DNA of 64,000 nucleotides, from the NCBI GenBank assembly GCA_949130485.1, contig OX422193.1, forward strand, positions 2,854,371 to 2,918,370, given 5' to 3'. Source of the stretch: Agelas oroides. Its lineage: Eukaryota > Porifera > Demospongiae > Agelasida > Agelasidae. Position numbers and translations under genes: made by a program. Below the pieces are notes generated by a model. It had not been told where the DNA came from. It saw only the letters and a list, made by a program, of their open reading frames with translations, and did not search any database. How positions within the stretch are numbered: position 1 is the first letter of the stretch; each line of letters opens with the position of its first letter. Below, piece after piece: positions 1 to 12,074 of this stretch.

Positions 1-973
1 CACTCCACACCGACTCTACCTCACTCTACCACTCTCTACCCCGACTCAAACCGACTCTACCTCACTCTACCACATTCAACCCTGGCTCGACCCGACTCTA
101 CCTCACTCTACCACACTCTGCCCTGGCTCGACCCGACTCTACTTCACCCTACTTCACTCTACCCGCTCTGCCCTCGCTCTACCAGACTCTACCTCACTCT
201 ACCACACTCTACCACGACTCTACCTCACTCTACCACACTCTACCCTGGCTCGACCCGACACTACCTCACTCCACCACACTCTACCGTGGCTCAAACAGAC
301 TCTACCTCACTCTACCATACTCTACCCTGACTCTACCTCACTCTCCCACTCTCTATCCTGGCTCGACACGACTCTACCTCACTCTACCACTCTCTATCCT
401 GGCTCGATCCGACTCTACCTCACTCTACCACACTCTGCCACACTCTACACCGACTCTACCTCACTCTACCACACTCTACCCTGGCTCGACCAGACACACC
501 CTCACTCTACCACACTCTACCATGGCTCGACACGACTCTACCTCACTCTACCACACTCTACCCCGACTCTATATCACTCTACCTCACTCTACCTTGACTC
601 TACCTCACTCTACCACACTCTAATCTGGCTCGACCCGACTCTACCTCACTCTACCGCACTCTACTCTAGCTCGAGACGACTCTACCTCACTCCACCACAC
701 TCTACCGTGGCTCGAACAGACTCTACCTCACTCTACTGCACTCTACCCTCGCTCAAGCCGACTCTACCTCACTGTACCACATTCTACCCTCGCTCGACCC
801 GACTCTACCTCACTCTACCACACTCTACCCCGACTCTACCTCACTCTACCACACTCTACCCTGGCTCATCCCAACTCTAACTCACTCTACCACACTCTAC
901 CCTGGCTCGACCCGACTGTACCTCACTCTACCACACTCTACCCCGTCTCTACCTCACTTTACCACACTCCACC
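1..973 (+). repeat. HOR unit, left-truncated by the window edge
   Basis: The window opens inside a landmark unit, at the CACTCCACACC step that follows CTCTCCAA in complete copies. About 73 bp would be missing upstream. The early block reads CCCCGACTCAAACC and a later one reads CTTCACCCTACTTCAC, features shared with the units at 19177 and 25603. Alignment by landmark gives offsets of 19249 and 25675 bp, so a complete unit of this subtype is 1046 bp. Confidence 0.88.
828..858 (+). repeat. Type example of the 31-bp short monomer
   Basis: This unit starts CCCCGACTCT and ends CACACTCTA, followed directly by CCCTGG of the next 41-mer at 859. It equals the 41-mer minus the 10 bases around TGGCTCGAC. 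Alternation of 41- and 31-mers generates much of the HOR structure, and several HOR length differences elsewhere equal one 31-mer. Confidence 0.93.
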
Positions 974-2245
974 TTGGCTAGACCCGACTCTACCTCACTG
1001 TACCACACTCTACCCAGACTAGACCCGAATCTTCCTCACTCTCCAACACTCCACACCGACTCTACCTCACTCTACCACTCTCTACCCTGGCTCAAACCGA
1101 CTCTACCTCACTCTACCACATTCAACCCTGGCTCGACCCGACTCTACCTCACTCTACCACACTCTGCCCTGGCTCGACCCGACTCTACCTCACTCTACCA
1201 CACTCTGCCCTGGCTCGACCCGACTCTACCTCACCCTACCTCACTCTACCCGCTCTGCCCTCGCTTGACCCGACTCTACCTCACTCTACCACACTCTACC
1301 ACGACTCTATCTCACTCTACCACACTCTACCCTGGCTCGACCCGACACTACCTCACTCCACCACACTCTACCGTGGCTCAAACAGACTCTACCTCACTCT
1401 ACCATACTCTACCCTGACTCTACCTCACTCTACCACACTCTACCCTGGCTCGACCCGACTCTACCTCACTCTACCACACTCTTACCCGACTCTACCTCAC
1501 TCTACCACACTCTAATCTGGCTCGACCCGACTCTACCTCACTCTACCACACTCTACCCTGGCTCGAGACGACTCTACCTCACTCTACCACATTCTACCCT
1601 CGCTCGACCCGACTCTACCTCACTCTACCACACTCTACCCCGACTCTACCTCACTCTACCACACTCTACCCTGGCTCATCCCAACTCTAACTCACTCTAC
1701 CACACTCTACCCTGGCTCGACCCGACTCTACCTCACTCTACCACACTCTTACCCGACTCTACCTCACTCTACCACACTCTAATCTGGCTCGACCCGACTC
1801 TACCTCACTCTACCACACTCTACCCTGGCTCGAGACGACTCTACCTCACTCTACCACATTCTACCCTCGCTCGACCCGACTCTACCTCACTCTACCACAC
1901 TCTACCCCAACTCTACCTCACACTACCACACTCTACCCTGGCTCGAACTGGCTCCACCTCAGTCTACCACACTCTACCCTGGCTCGACCTGACTCTACCT
2001 CACTCTACCACACTCTACCCTGGCTCAAGCCGACTCTACCTCACTCTACCACATTCTACCCTCGCTCGACCCGACTCTACCTCACTCTACCACACTCTAC
2101 CCCGACTCTACCTCACTCTACCACAGTCTACCCTGGCTCATCCCAACTCTAACTCACTCTACCACACTCTACCCTGGCTCGACCCGACTGTACCTCACTC
2201 TACCACACTCTACCCCGTCTCTACCTCACTTTACCACACTCCACC
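974..2245 (+). repeat. HOR unit, 1272-bp subtype
   Basis: It begins with the diagnostic landmark TTGGCTAGACCC, then CCCAGACTAGACCC, CGAATCTTCC and CTCTCCAACACTCC. It contains an internal 267-bp tandem duplication marked by CTCTTACCCGAC near 1477 and 1744. The same unit recurs at 3129-4400. The + frame is open for 147 codons from 974 but begins at TTG and is only stop-free satellite. Confidence 0.9.
1432..1965 (+). repeat. Internal 267-bp tandem duplication
   Basis: The CTTACCCGAC variant and the following TAATCTGG, CTCGAGACG and ACATTCTACCCTCG steps occur twice in the same order, 267 bp apart. 267 equals five 41-mers plus two 31-mers, so the duplication is in monomer register. The same pair is present in the 3129 unit. 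Boundaries are approximate. Confidence 0.8.
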
Positions 2246-3128
2246 TTGGCTAGACCCGACTCTACCTCACTGTACCACACTCTACCCAGACTAGACCCGA
2301 ATCTTCCTCACTCTCCAACACTCCACACCGACTCTACCTCACTCTACCACTCTCTACCCTGGCTCAAACCGACTCTACCTCACTCTACCACATTCAACCC
2401 TGGCTCGACCCGACTCTACCTCACTCCACCACACTCTACCGTGGCTCAAACAGACTCTACCTCACTCTACCATACTCTACCCTGACTCTACCTCACTCTC
2501 CCACTCTCTATCCTGGCTCGACACGACTCTACCTCACTCTACCACTCTCTATCCTGGCTCGATCCGACTCTACCTCACTCTACCACACTCTGCCACACTC
2601 TACACCGACTCTACCTCACTCTACCACACTCTACCCTGGCTCGACCAGACACACCCTCACTCTACCACACTCTACCATGGCTCGACACGACTCTACCTCA
2701 CTCTACCACACTCTACCCCGACTCTATATCACTCTACCTCACTCTACCTTGACTCTACCTCACTCTACCACACTCTAATCTGGCTCGACCCGACTCTACC
2801 TCACTCTACCGCACTCTACTCTAGCTCGAGACGACTCTACCTCACTCCACCACACTCTACCGTGGCTCGAACAGACTCTACCTCACTCTACTGCACTCTA
2901 CCCTGGCTCAAGCCGACTCTACCTCACTGTACCACATTCTACCCTCGCTCGACCCGACTCTACCTCACTCTACCACACTCTACCCCGACTCTACCTCACT
3001 CTACCACACTCTACCCTGGCTCATCCCAACTCTAACTCACTCTACCACACTCTACCCTGGCTCGACCCGACTGTACCTCACTCTACCACACTCTACCCCG
3101 TCTCTACCTCACTTTACCACACTCCACC
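2246..3128 (+). repeat. HOR unit, 883-bp deletion subtype
   Basis: The landmark at 2246 is intact, but about 180 bp in (near 2405-2425) the unit jumps straight to the TCCACCACAC, CCGTGGCTCAAACAG module. The blocks with CTCTGCCCTGG, CTCACCCTACC and the 267-bp repeat are missing. It is 389 bp shorter than the units on either side, consistent with an internal deletion or unequal exchange. Confidence 0.88.
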
Positions 3129-4400
3129 TTGGCTAGACCCGACTCTACCTCACTGTACCACACTCTACCCAGACTAGACCCGAATCTTCCTCACTCTCCA
3201 ACACTCCACACCGACTCTACCTCACTCTACCACTCTCTACCCTGGCTCAAACCGACTCTACCTCACTCTACCACATTCAACCCTGGCTCGACCCGACTCT
3301 ACCTCACTCTACCACACTCTGCCCTGGCTCGACCCGACTCTACCTCACTCTACCACACTCTGCCCTGGCTCGACCCGACTCTACCTCACCCTACCTCACT
3401 CTACCCGCTCTGCCCTCGCTTGACCCGACTCTACCTCACTCTACCACACTCTACCACGACTCTATCTCACTCTACCACACTCTACCCTGGCTCGACCCGA
3501 CACTACCTCACTCCACCACACTCTACCGTGGCTCAAACAGACTCTACCTCACTCTACCATACTCTACCCTGACTCTACCTCACTCTACCACACTCTACCC
3601 TGGCTCGACCCGACTCTACCTCACTCTACCACACTCTTACCCGACTCTACCTCACTCTACCACACTCTAATCTGGCTCGACCCGACTCTACCTCACTCTA
3701 CCACACTCTACCCTGGCTCGAGACGACTCTACCTCACTCTACCACATTCTACCCTCGCTCGACCCGACTCTACCTCACTCTACCACACTCTACCCCGACT
3801 CTACCTCACTCTACCACACTCTACCCTGGCTCATCCCAACTCTAACTCACTCTACCACACTCTACCCTGGCTCGACCCGACTCTACCTCACTCTACCACA
3901 CTCTTACCCGACTCTACCTCACTCTACCACACTCTAATCTGGCTCGACCCGACTCTACCTCACTCTACCACACTCTACCCTGGCTCGAGACGACTCTACC
4001 TCACTCTACCACATTCTACCCTCGCTCGACCCGACTCTACCTCACTCTACCACACTCTACCCCAACTCTACCTCACACTACCACACTCTACCCTGGCTCG
4101 AACTGGCTCCACCTCAGTCTACCACACTCTACCCTGGCTCGACCTGACTCTACCTCACTCTACCACACTCTACCCTGGCTCAAGCCGACTCTACCTCACT
4201 CTACCACATTCTACCCTCGCTCGACCCGACTCTACCTCACTCTACCACACTCTACCCCGACTCTACCTCACTCTACCACACTCTACCCTGGCTCATCCCA
4301 ACTCTAACTCACTCTACCACACTCTACCCTGGCTCGACCCGACTGTACCTCACTCTACCACACTCTACCCCGTCTCTACCTCACTTTACCACACTCCACC
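3129..4400 (+). repeat. HOR unit, 1272-bp subtype, second copy
   Basis: Same length and module order as 974-2245, including the 267-bp internal duplication. I noted few differences, for example CACAGTCTA near 2121 against CACACTCTA at the equivalent site here. With 2246-3128 it forms the second half of a 2155-bp tandem duplication. Confidence 0.9.
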
Positions 4401-5374
4401 TTGGCTAGACCCGACTCTACCTCACTGTACCACACTCTACCCAGACTAGACCCGAATCTTCCTCACTCTCCAACACTCCACACCGACTCTACCTCACTCT
4501 ACCACTCTCTACCCTGGCTCAAACCGACTCTACCTCACTCTACCACATTCAACCCTGGCTCGACCCGACTCTACCTCACTCTACCACACTCTGCCCTGGC
4601 TCGACCCGACTCTACCTCACCCTACCTCACTCTACCCGCTCTGTCCTCGCTTGACACGACTCTACCTCACTCTACCACACTCTAACCTGGCTCGACCCGA
4701 CACTACCTCACTCCACCACACTCTACCGTGGCTCAAACAGACTATACCTCACTCTACCATACTCTACCCTGACTCTACCTCACTCTCACACTCTCTATCC
4801 TGGCTCGACACGACTCTACCTCACTCTACCACACCTTACCCTGGCTCGATCCGACTCTACCTCACTCTACCACACTCTACCACACTCTACACCGACTCTA
4901 AATCACTCTACCACACTCTACTTTGGCTCGACCAGACACACCCTCACTCTACCACACTCTACCATGGATCGACACGACTCTACCTCACTCTACCACACTC
5001 TACCCCGACTCTATATCACTCTACCTCACTCTACCTTGACTCTACCTCACTCTACCACACTCTAATCTGGCTCGACCCGACTCTACCTCACTCTACCGCA
5101 CTCTACCCTGGCTCGACCTGACTCTACCTCACTCTACCACACTCTACCCTGGCTCAAGCCGACTCTACCTCACTCTACCACATTCTACCCTCGCTCGACC
5201 CGACTCTACCTCACTCTACCACACTCTACCCCAACTCTACCTCACTCTACCACACTCTACCCTGGCTCATCCCAACTCTAACTCACTCTACCACACTCTA
5301 CCCTGGCTCGACCCGACTGTACCTCACTCTACCACACTCTACCCCGTCTCTACCTCACTTTACCACACTCCACC
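4401..5374 (+). repeat. HOR unit, 974-bp subtype with private variants
   Basis: Carries a distinctive set of variants: TCTAACCTGG near 4681, GACTATACC near 4740, CTCTCACACTC near 4783, CTCTAAATCAC near 4907 and CTTTGGCTCG near 4921. The same set reappears in order in the unit at 7940. It lacks the CGACTCTATCTCAC 31-mer that most siblings have at this point. Confidence 0.88.
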
Positions 5375-6953
5375 TTGGCTAGACCCGACTCTACCTCACT
5401 GTACCACACTCTACCCAGACTAGACCCGAATCTTCCTCACTCTCCAACACTCCACACCGACTCTACCTCACTCTACCACTCTCTACCCTGGCTCAAACCG
5501 ACTCTACCTCACTCTACCACATTCAACCCTGGCTCGACCCGACTCTACCTCACTCTACCACACTCTGCCCTGGCTCGACCCGACTCTACCTCACCCTACC
5601 TCACTCTACCCGCTCTGCCCTCGCTTGACCCGACTCTACCTCACTCTACCACACTCTACCACGACTCTATCTCACTCTACCACACTCTACCCTGGCTCGA
5701 CCCGACACTACCTCACTCCACCACACCCTACCGTGGCTCAAACAGACTCTACCTCACTCTACCATACTCTACCCTGACTCTACCTCACTCTCCCACTCTC
5801 TATTCTGGCTCGACACGACTCTACCTCACTCTACCACACCTTACCCTGGCTCGATCCGACTCTACCTCACTCTACCACACTCTACCACACTCTACACCGA
5901 CTCTACCTCACTCTACCACACTCTACCCTGGCTCGACCAGACACACCCTCACTCTACCACACTCTACCATGGCTCGAAACGACTCTACCTCACTCTACCA
6001 CACTCTACCCCGACTCTATATCACTCTACCTCACTCTACCTTGACTCTACCTCACTCTACCACACTCTAATCTGGCTTGACCCGACTCTACCTCACTCTA
6101 CCGCACTCTACTCTAGCTCGAGACGACTCTACCTCACTCCACCACACTCTACCGTGGCTCGAACAGACTCTACCTCATGCCACCATACTCTACCCTGACT
6201 CTACCTCACTCTCCCACTCTCTATCCTGGCTCGACACGACTCTACCTCACTCTACCACACTCTACCACACTCTACACCGACTCTACCTCACTCTACCACT
6301 CTCTTCCCCGACTCTACCTCACTCTGCCACACTCTACCCTGGCTCGACCAGACACACCCTCACTCTACCACACTCTGCCATGGCTCGACACGACTCTACC
6401 TCACTCTACCACACTCTACCCAACTCTACCTCTCTCTACCTCACTCTACCTTGACTCTACGTCACTCTACCACACTCTACCCTGGCTCTAGCCGAGTCTA
6501 CCTCACTCTACCACAATCTACCCTGACTCTACCTCATTCTACAACCTTCTACCCTGGCTCGACCCAACTCTACCACACTCTACCTGACTATACCTCACGC
6601 TAACCCACTCTACCCCAACTCTACCTCACACTACCACACTCTACCCTGGCTCGAACTGGCTCCACCTCAGTCTACCACACTCTACCCTGGCTCGACCTGA
6701 CTCTACCTCACTCTACCACACTCTACCCTGGCTCAAGCCGACTCTACCTCACTCTACCACATTCTACCCTCGCTCGACCCGACTCTACCTCACTCTACCA
6801 CACTCTACCCCGACTCTACCTCACTCTACCACACTCTACCCTGGCTCATCCCAACTCTAACTCACTCTACCACACTCTACCCTGGCTCGACCCGACTGTA
6901 CCTCACTCTACCACACTCTACCCCGTCTCTACCTCACTTTACCACACTCCACC
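5375..6953 (+). repeat. HOR unit, 1579-bp subtype
   Basis: A long unit that adds a second pass through the CTCGAGACG, ATACTCTACCCTGAC and CACACCCTCAC modules and ends with GAGTCTACCTC, ACAACCTTCTACC and TCGAACTGGCTCC. It differs from its sibling at 8946 by one extra 31-mer (the ATGGCTCGAAACG unit) and one missing base near 6420, which accounts for the net 30 bp. Confidence 0.88.
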
Positions 6954-7939
6954 TTGGCTAGACCCGACTCTACCTCACTGTACCACACTCTACCCAGACT
7001 AGACCCGAATCTTCCTCACTCTCCAACACTCCACACCGACTCTACCTCACTCTACCACTCTCTACCCTGGCTCAAACCGACTCTACCTCACTCTGCCACA
7101 CTCTACCCTGGCTCGACCTGACACACCCTCACTCTACCACACTCTACCATGGCTCGACATGACTCTACCTCACTCTACCACACTCTACCCCGACTCTATA
7201 TCACTCTACCTCACTCTACCTTGACTCTACCTCACTCTACCACACTCTACCCTGGCTCGACACGACTCCACCTCACTCTACCACACTCTACCTTGGCCCC
7301 ACCCGACTCTACCTCACTCTACCACACTGTATTCTGGGTCGACGAGACCCTACCACACTCTCCCCTAGCTCGACCCGACTCTACCTCACTCTACCACGCT
7401 CTACCCCGACTCTACCTCACTCTACCACACTCTACCCTTACTCTACCTAAATCTACCTCACTCTACCCTGGCTCTACCCGAGTCTACCTCACTCTACCAC
7501 AATCTACCCTGACTCTACCTCATTCTACAACCTTCTACCCTGGCTCGACCCAACTCTACCACACTCTACCCGACTATACCTCACGCTAACCCACTCTACC
7601 CCAACTCTACCTCACACTACCACACTCTACCCTGGCTCGAACTGGCTCCACCTCAGTCTACCACACTCTACCCTGGCTCGACCTGACTCTACCTCACTCT
7701 ACCACACTCTACCCTGGCTCAAGCCGACTCTACCTCACTCTACCACATTCTACCCTCGCTCGACCCGACTCTACCTCACTCTACCACACTCTACCCCGAC
7801 TCTACCTCACTCTACCACACTCTACCCTGGCTCATCCCAACTCTAACTCACTCTACCACACTCTACCCTGGCTCGACCCGACTGTACCTCACTCTACCAC
7901 ACTCTACCCCGTCTCTACCTCACTTTACCACACTCCACC
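6954..7939 (+). repeat. HOR unit, 986-bp hybrid subtype
   Basis: After the landmark and the first CTCAAACCG step it jumps near 7093 to CTCTGCCACAC and CTCGACCTGACACACCC. It then carries TTGGCCCCACCC near 7293 and GGGTCGACGAGACCC near 7336. That second part resembles 18140-18480 rather than its neighbours, so this unit looks like a fusion of two HOR lineages. Confidence 0.8.
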
Positions 7940-8945
7940 TTGGCTAGACCCGACTCTACCTCACTGTACCACACTCTACCCAGACTAGACCCGAATCTTC
8001 CTCACTCTCCAACACTCCACACCGACTCTACCTCACTCTACCACTCTCTACCCTGGCTCAAACCGACTCTACCTCACTCTACCACATTCAACCCTGGCTC
8101 GACCCGACTCTACCTCACTCTACCACACTCTGCCCTGGCTCGACCCGACTCTACCTCACCCTACCTCACTCTACCCGCTCTGCCCTCGCTTGACCCGACT
8201 CTACCTCACTCTACCACACTCTACCACGACTCTATCTCACTCTACCACACTCTAACCTGGCTCGACCCGACACTACCTCACTCCACCACACTCTACCGTG
8301 GCTCAAACAGACTATACCTCACTCTACCATACTCTACCCTGACTCTACCTCACTCTCACACTCTCTATCCTGGCTCGACACGACTCTACCTCACTCTACC
8401 ACACCTTACCCTGGCTCGATCCGACTCTACCTCACTCTACCACACTCTACCACACTCTACACCGACTCTAAATCACTCTACCACACTCTACTTTGGCTCG
8501 ACCAGACACACCCTCACTCTACCACACTCTACCATGGCTCGACACGACTCTACCTCACTCTACCACACTCTACCCCGACTCTATATCACTCTACCTCACT
8601 CTACCTTGACTCTACCTCACTCTACCACACTCTAATCTGGCTCGACCCGACTCTACCTCAATCTACCGCACTCTACCCTGGCTCGACCTGACTCTACCTC
8701 ACTCTACCACACTCTACCCTGGCTCTACGCCGACTCTACCTCACTCTACCACATTCTACCCTCGCTCGACCCGACTCTACCTCACTCTACCACACTCTAC
8801 CCCAACTCTACCTCACTCTACCACACTCTACCCTGGCTCATCCCAACTCTAACTCACTCTACCACACTCTACCCTGGCTCGACCCGACTGTACCTCACTC
8901 TACCACACTCTACCCCGTCTCTACCTCACTTTACCACACTCCACC
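7940..8945 (+). repeat. HOR unit, 1006-bp subtype
   Basis: Shares all private variants of the 4401 unit (AACCTGG, ACTATACC, CTCTCACACTC, TAAATCAC, CTTTGGCTCG). It is 32 bp longer. The visible causes are one extra 31-mer carrying CGACTCTATCTCAC near 8227 and a one-base insertion at CTCTACGCCG near 8724, where the sibling reads CTCAAGCCG. Confidence 0.88.
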
Positions 8946-10494
8946 TTGGCTAGACCCGACTCTACCTCACTGTACCACACTCTACCCAGACTAGACCCGA
9001 ATCTTCCTCACTCTCCAACACTCCACACCGACTCTACCTCACTCTACCACTCTCTACCCTGGCTCAAACCGACTCTACCTCACTCTACCACATTCAACCC
9101 TGGCTCGACCCGACTCTACCTCACTCTACCACACTCTGCCCTGGCTCGACCCGACTCTACCTCACCCTACCTCACTCTACCCGCTCTGCCCTCGCTTGAC
9201 CCGACTCTACCTCACTCTACCACACTCTACCACGACTCTATCTCACTCTACCACACTCTACCCTGGCTCGACCCGACACTACCTCACTCCACCACACCCT
9301 ACCGTGGCTCAAACAGACTCTACCTCACTCTACCATACTCTACCCTGACTCTACCTCACTCTCCCACTCTCTATCCTGGCTCGACACGACTCTACCTCAC
9401 TCTACCACACCTTACCCTGGCTCGATCCGACTCTACCTCACTCTACCACACTCTACCACACTCTACACCGACTCTACCTCACTCTACCACACTCTACCCT
9501 GGCTCGACCAGACACACCCTCACTCTACCACACTCTACCACACTCTACCCCGACTCTATATCACTCTACCTCACTCTACCTTGACTCTACCTCACTCTAC
9601 CACACTCTAATCTGGCTCGACCCGACTCAACCTCACTCTACCGCACTCTACTCTAGCTCGAGACGACTCTACCTCACTCCACCACACTCTACCGTGGCTC
9701 GAACAGACTCTACCTCATGCCACCATACTCTACCCTGACTCTACCTCACTCTCCCACTCTCTATCCTGGCTCGACACGACTCTACCTCACTCTACCACAC
9801 TCTACCACACTCTACACCGACTCTACCTCACTCTACCACTCTCTTCCCCGACTCTACCTCACTCTGCCACACTCTACCCTGGCTCGACCAGACACACCCT
9901 CACTCTACCACACTCTGCCATGGCTCGACACGACTCTACCTCACTCTACCACACTCTACCCCGACTCTACCTCTCTCTACCTCACTCTACCTTGACTCTA
10001 CGTCACTCTACCACACTCTACCCTGGCTCTAGCCGAGTCTACCTCACTCTACCACAATCTACCCTGACTCTACCTCATTCTACAACCTTCTACCCTGGCT
10101 CGACCCAACTCTACCACACTCTACCTGACTATACCTCACGCTAACCCACTCTACCCCAACTCTACCTCACACTACCACACTCTACCCTGGCTCGAACTGG
10201 CTCCACCTCAGTCTACCACACTCTACCCTGGCTCGACCTGACTCTACCTCACTCTACCACACTCTACCCTGGCTCAAGCCGACTCTACCTCACTCTACCA
10301 CATTCTACCCTCGCTCGACCCGACTCTACCTCACTCTACCACACTCTACCCCGACTCTACCTCACTCTACCACACTCTACCCTGGCTCATCCCAACTCTA
10401 ACTCACTCTACCACACTCTACCCTGGCTCGACCCGACTGTACCTCACTCTACCACACTCTACCCCGTCTCTACCTCACTTTACCACACTCCACC
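8946..10494 (+). repeat. HOR unit, 1549-bp subtype
   Basis: Sibling of the 5375 unit with one 31-mer (the ATGGCTCGA unit expected near 9540) deleted, so CTACCACACTCTACCCCG is joined directly. It also has one added base at CCCCG near 9960. Contains the TACCTCATGCCACCATAC variant near 9713, shared only with the 5375 unit at 6172. Confidence 0.87.
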
Positions 10495-12074
10495 TTGGCT
10501 AGACCCGACTCTACCTCACTGTACCACACTCTACCCAGACTAGACCCGAATCTTCCTCACTCTCCAACACTCCACACCGACTCTACCTCACTCTACCACT
10601 CTCTACCCTGGCTCAAACCGACTCTACCTCACTCTACCACATTCAACCCTGGCTCGACCCGACTCTACCTCACTCTACCACACTCTGCCCTGGCTCGACC
10701 CGACTCTACCTCACCCTACCTCACTCTACCCGCTCTGCCCTCGCTTGACCCGACTCTACCTCACTCTACCACACTCTACCACGACTCTATCTCACTCTAC
10801 CACACTCTACCCTGGCTCGACCCGACACTACCTCACTCCACCACACTCTACCGTGGCTCAAACAGACTCTACCTCACTCTACCATACTCTACCCTGACTC
10901 TACCTCACTCTCCCACTCTCTATCCTGGCTCGACACGACTCTACCTCACTCTACCACACCTTACCCTGGCTCGATCCGACTCTACCTCACTCTACCACAC
11001 TCTACCACACTCTACACCGACTCTACCTCACTCTACCACACTCTACCCTGGCTCGACCAGACACACCCTCACTCTACCACACTCTACCATGGCTCGACAC
11101 GACTCTACCTCACTCTATCACACTCTACCCCGACTCTATATCACTCTACCTCACTCTACCTTGACTCTACCTCACTCTACCACACTCTAATCTGGCTCGA
11201 CCCGACTCTACCTCACTCTACCGCACTCTACTCTAGCTCGAGATGACTCTACCTCACTCCACCACACTCTACCGTGGCTCGAACAGACTCTACCTCACGC
11301 TACCATACTCTACCCTGACTCTACCTCACTCTCCCACTCTCTATCCTGGCTCGACACGACTCTACCTCACTCTACCACACTCTACCACACTCTACACCGA
11401 CTCTACCTCACTCTACCACTCTCTTCCCCGACTCTACCTCACTCTGCCACACTCTACCCTGGCTCGACCAGACACACCCTCACTCTACCACACTCTGCCA
11501 TTGCTCGACACGACTCTACCTCACTCTACCACACTCTACCCCGACTCTACCTCTCTCTACCTCACTCTACCTTGACTCTACGTCACTCTACTACACACTA
11601 CCCTGGCTCTACCCGAGTCTACCTCACTCTACCACAATCTACCCTGACTCTACCTCATTCTACAACCTTCTACCCTGGCTCGACCCAACTCTACCACACT
11701 CTACCCGACTATACCTCACGCTAACCCACTCTACCCCAGCTCTACCTCACACTACCACACTCTACCCTGGCTCGAACTGGCTTCACCTCAGTCTACCACA
11801 CTCTACCCTGGCTCGACCTGACTCTACCTCACTCTACCACACTCTACCCTGGCTCAAGCCGACTCTACCTCACTCTACCACATTCTACCCTCGCTCGACC
11901 CAACTCTACCTCACTCTACCACACTCTACCCCGACTCTACCTCACTCTACCATACTCTACCCTGGCTCATCCCAACTCTAACTCACTCTACCACACTCTA
12001 CCCTGGCTCGACCCGACTGTACCTCACTCTACCACACTCTACCCCGTCTCTACCTCACTTTACCACACTCCACC
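10495..12074 (+). repeat. HOR unit, 1580-bp subtype
   Basis: First copy in a 3129-bp tandem block. Private variants are CTCTATCACAC near 11115, CTCGAGATGAC near 11237, GCCATTGCTCG near 11498, CCCCAGCTC near 11732 and TGGCTTCACC near 11778. All of these recur 3129 bp downstream. Confidence 0.9.

Larger units (their letters stand above)
265..4575 (+). repeat. 2155-bp tandem segmental duplication (two copies)
   Basis: Landmarks at 974 and 3129, and at 2246 and 4401, are both exactly 2155 bp apart. The intervening modules agree from about 265-2420 against 2420-4575. The copies are almost identical by eye; one visible difference is CCCTCGCTCAAG near 749 against CCCTGGCTCAAG near 2904. The breakpoint lies inside the TCCACCACAC/GTGGCTCAAACAG module. 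Confidence 0.85.

Noticed and set aside
560-575. CTATATC sequences as TATA boxes
   Set aside because: They are one fixed variant (GACTCTATATCAC) of a monomer and recur in every copy of that HOR slot, for example 2730, 5020 and 7195, with no gene downstream.
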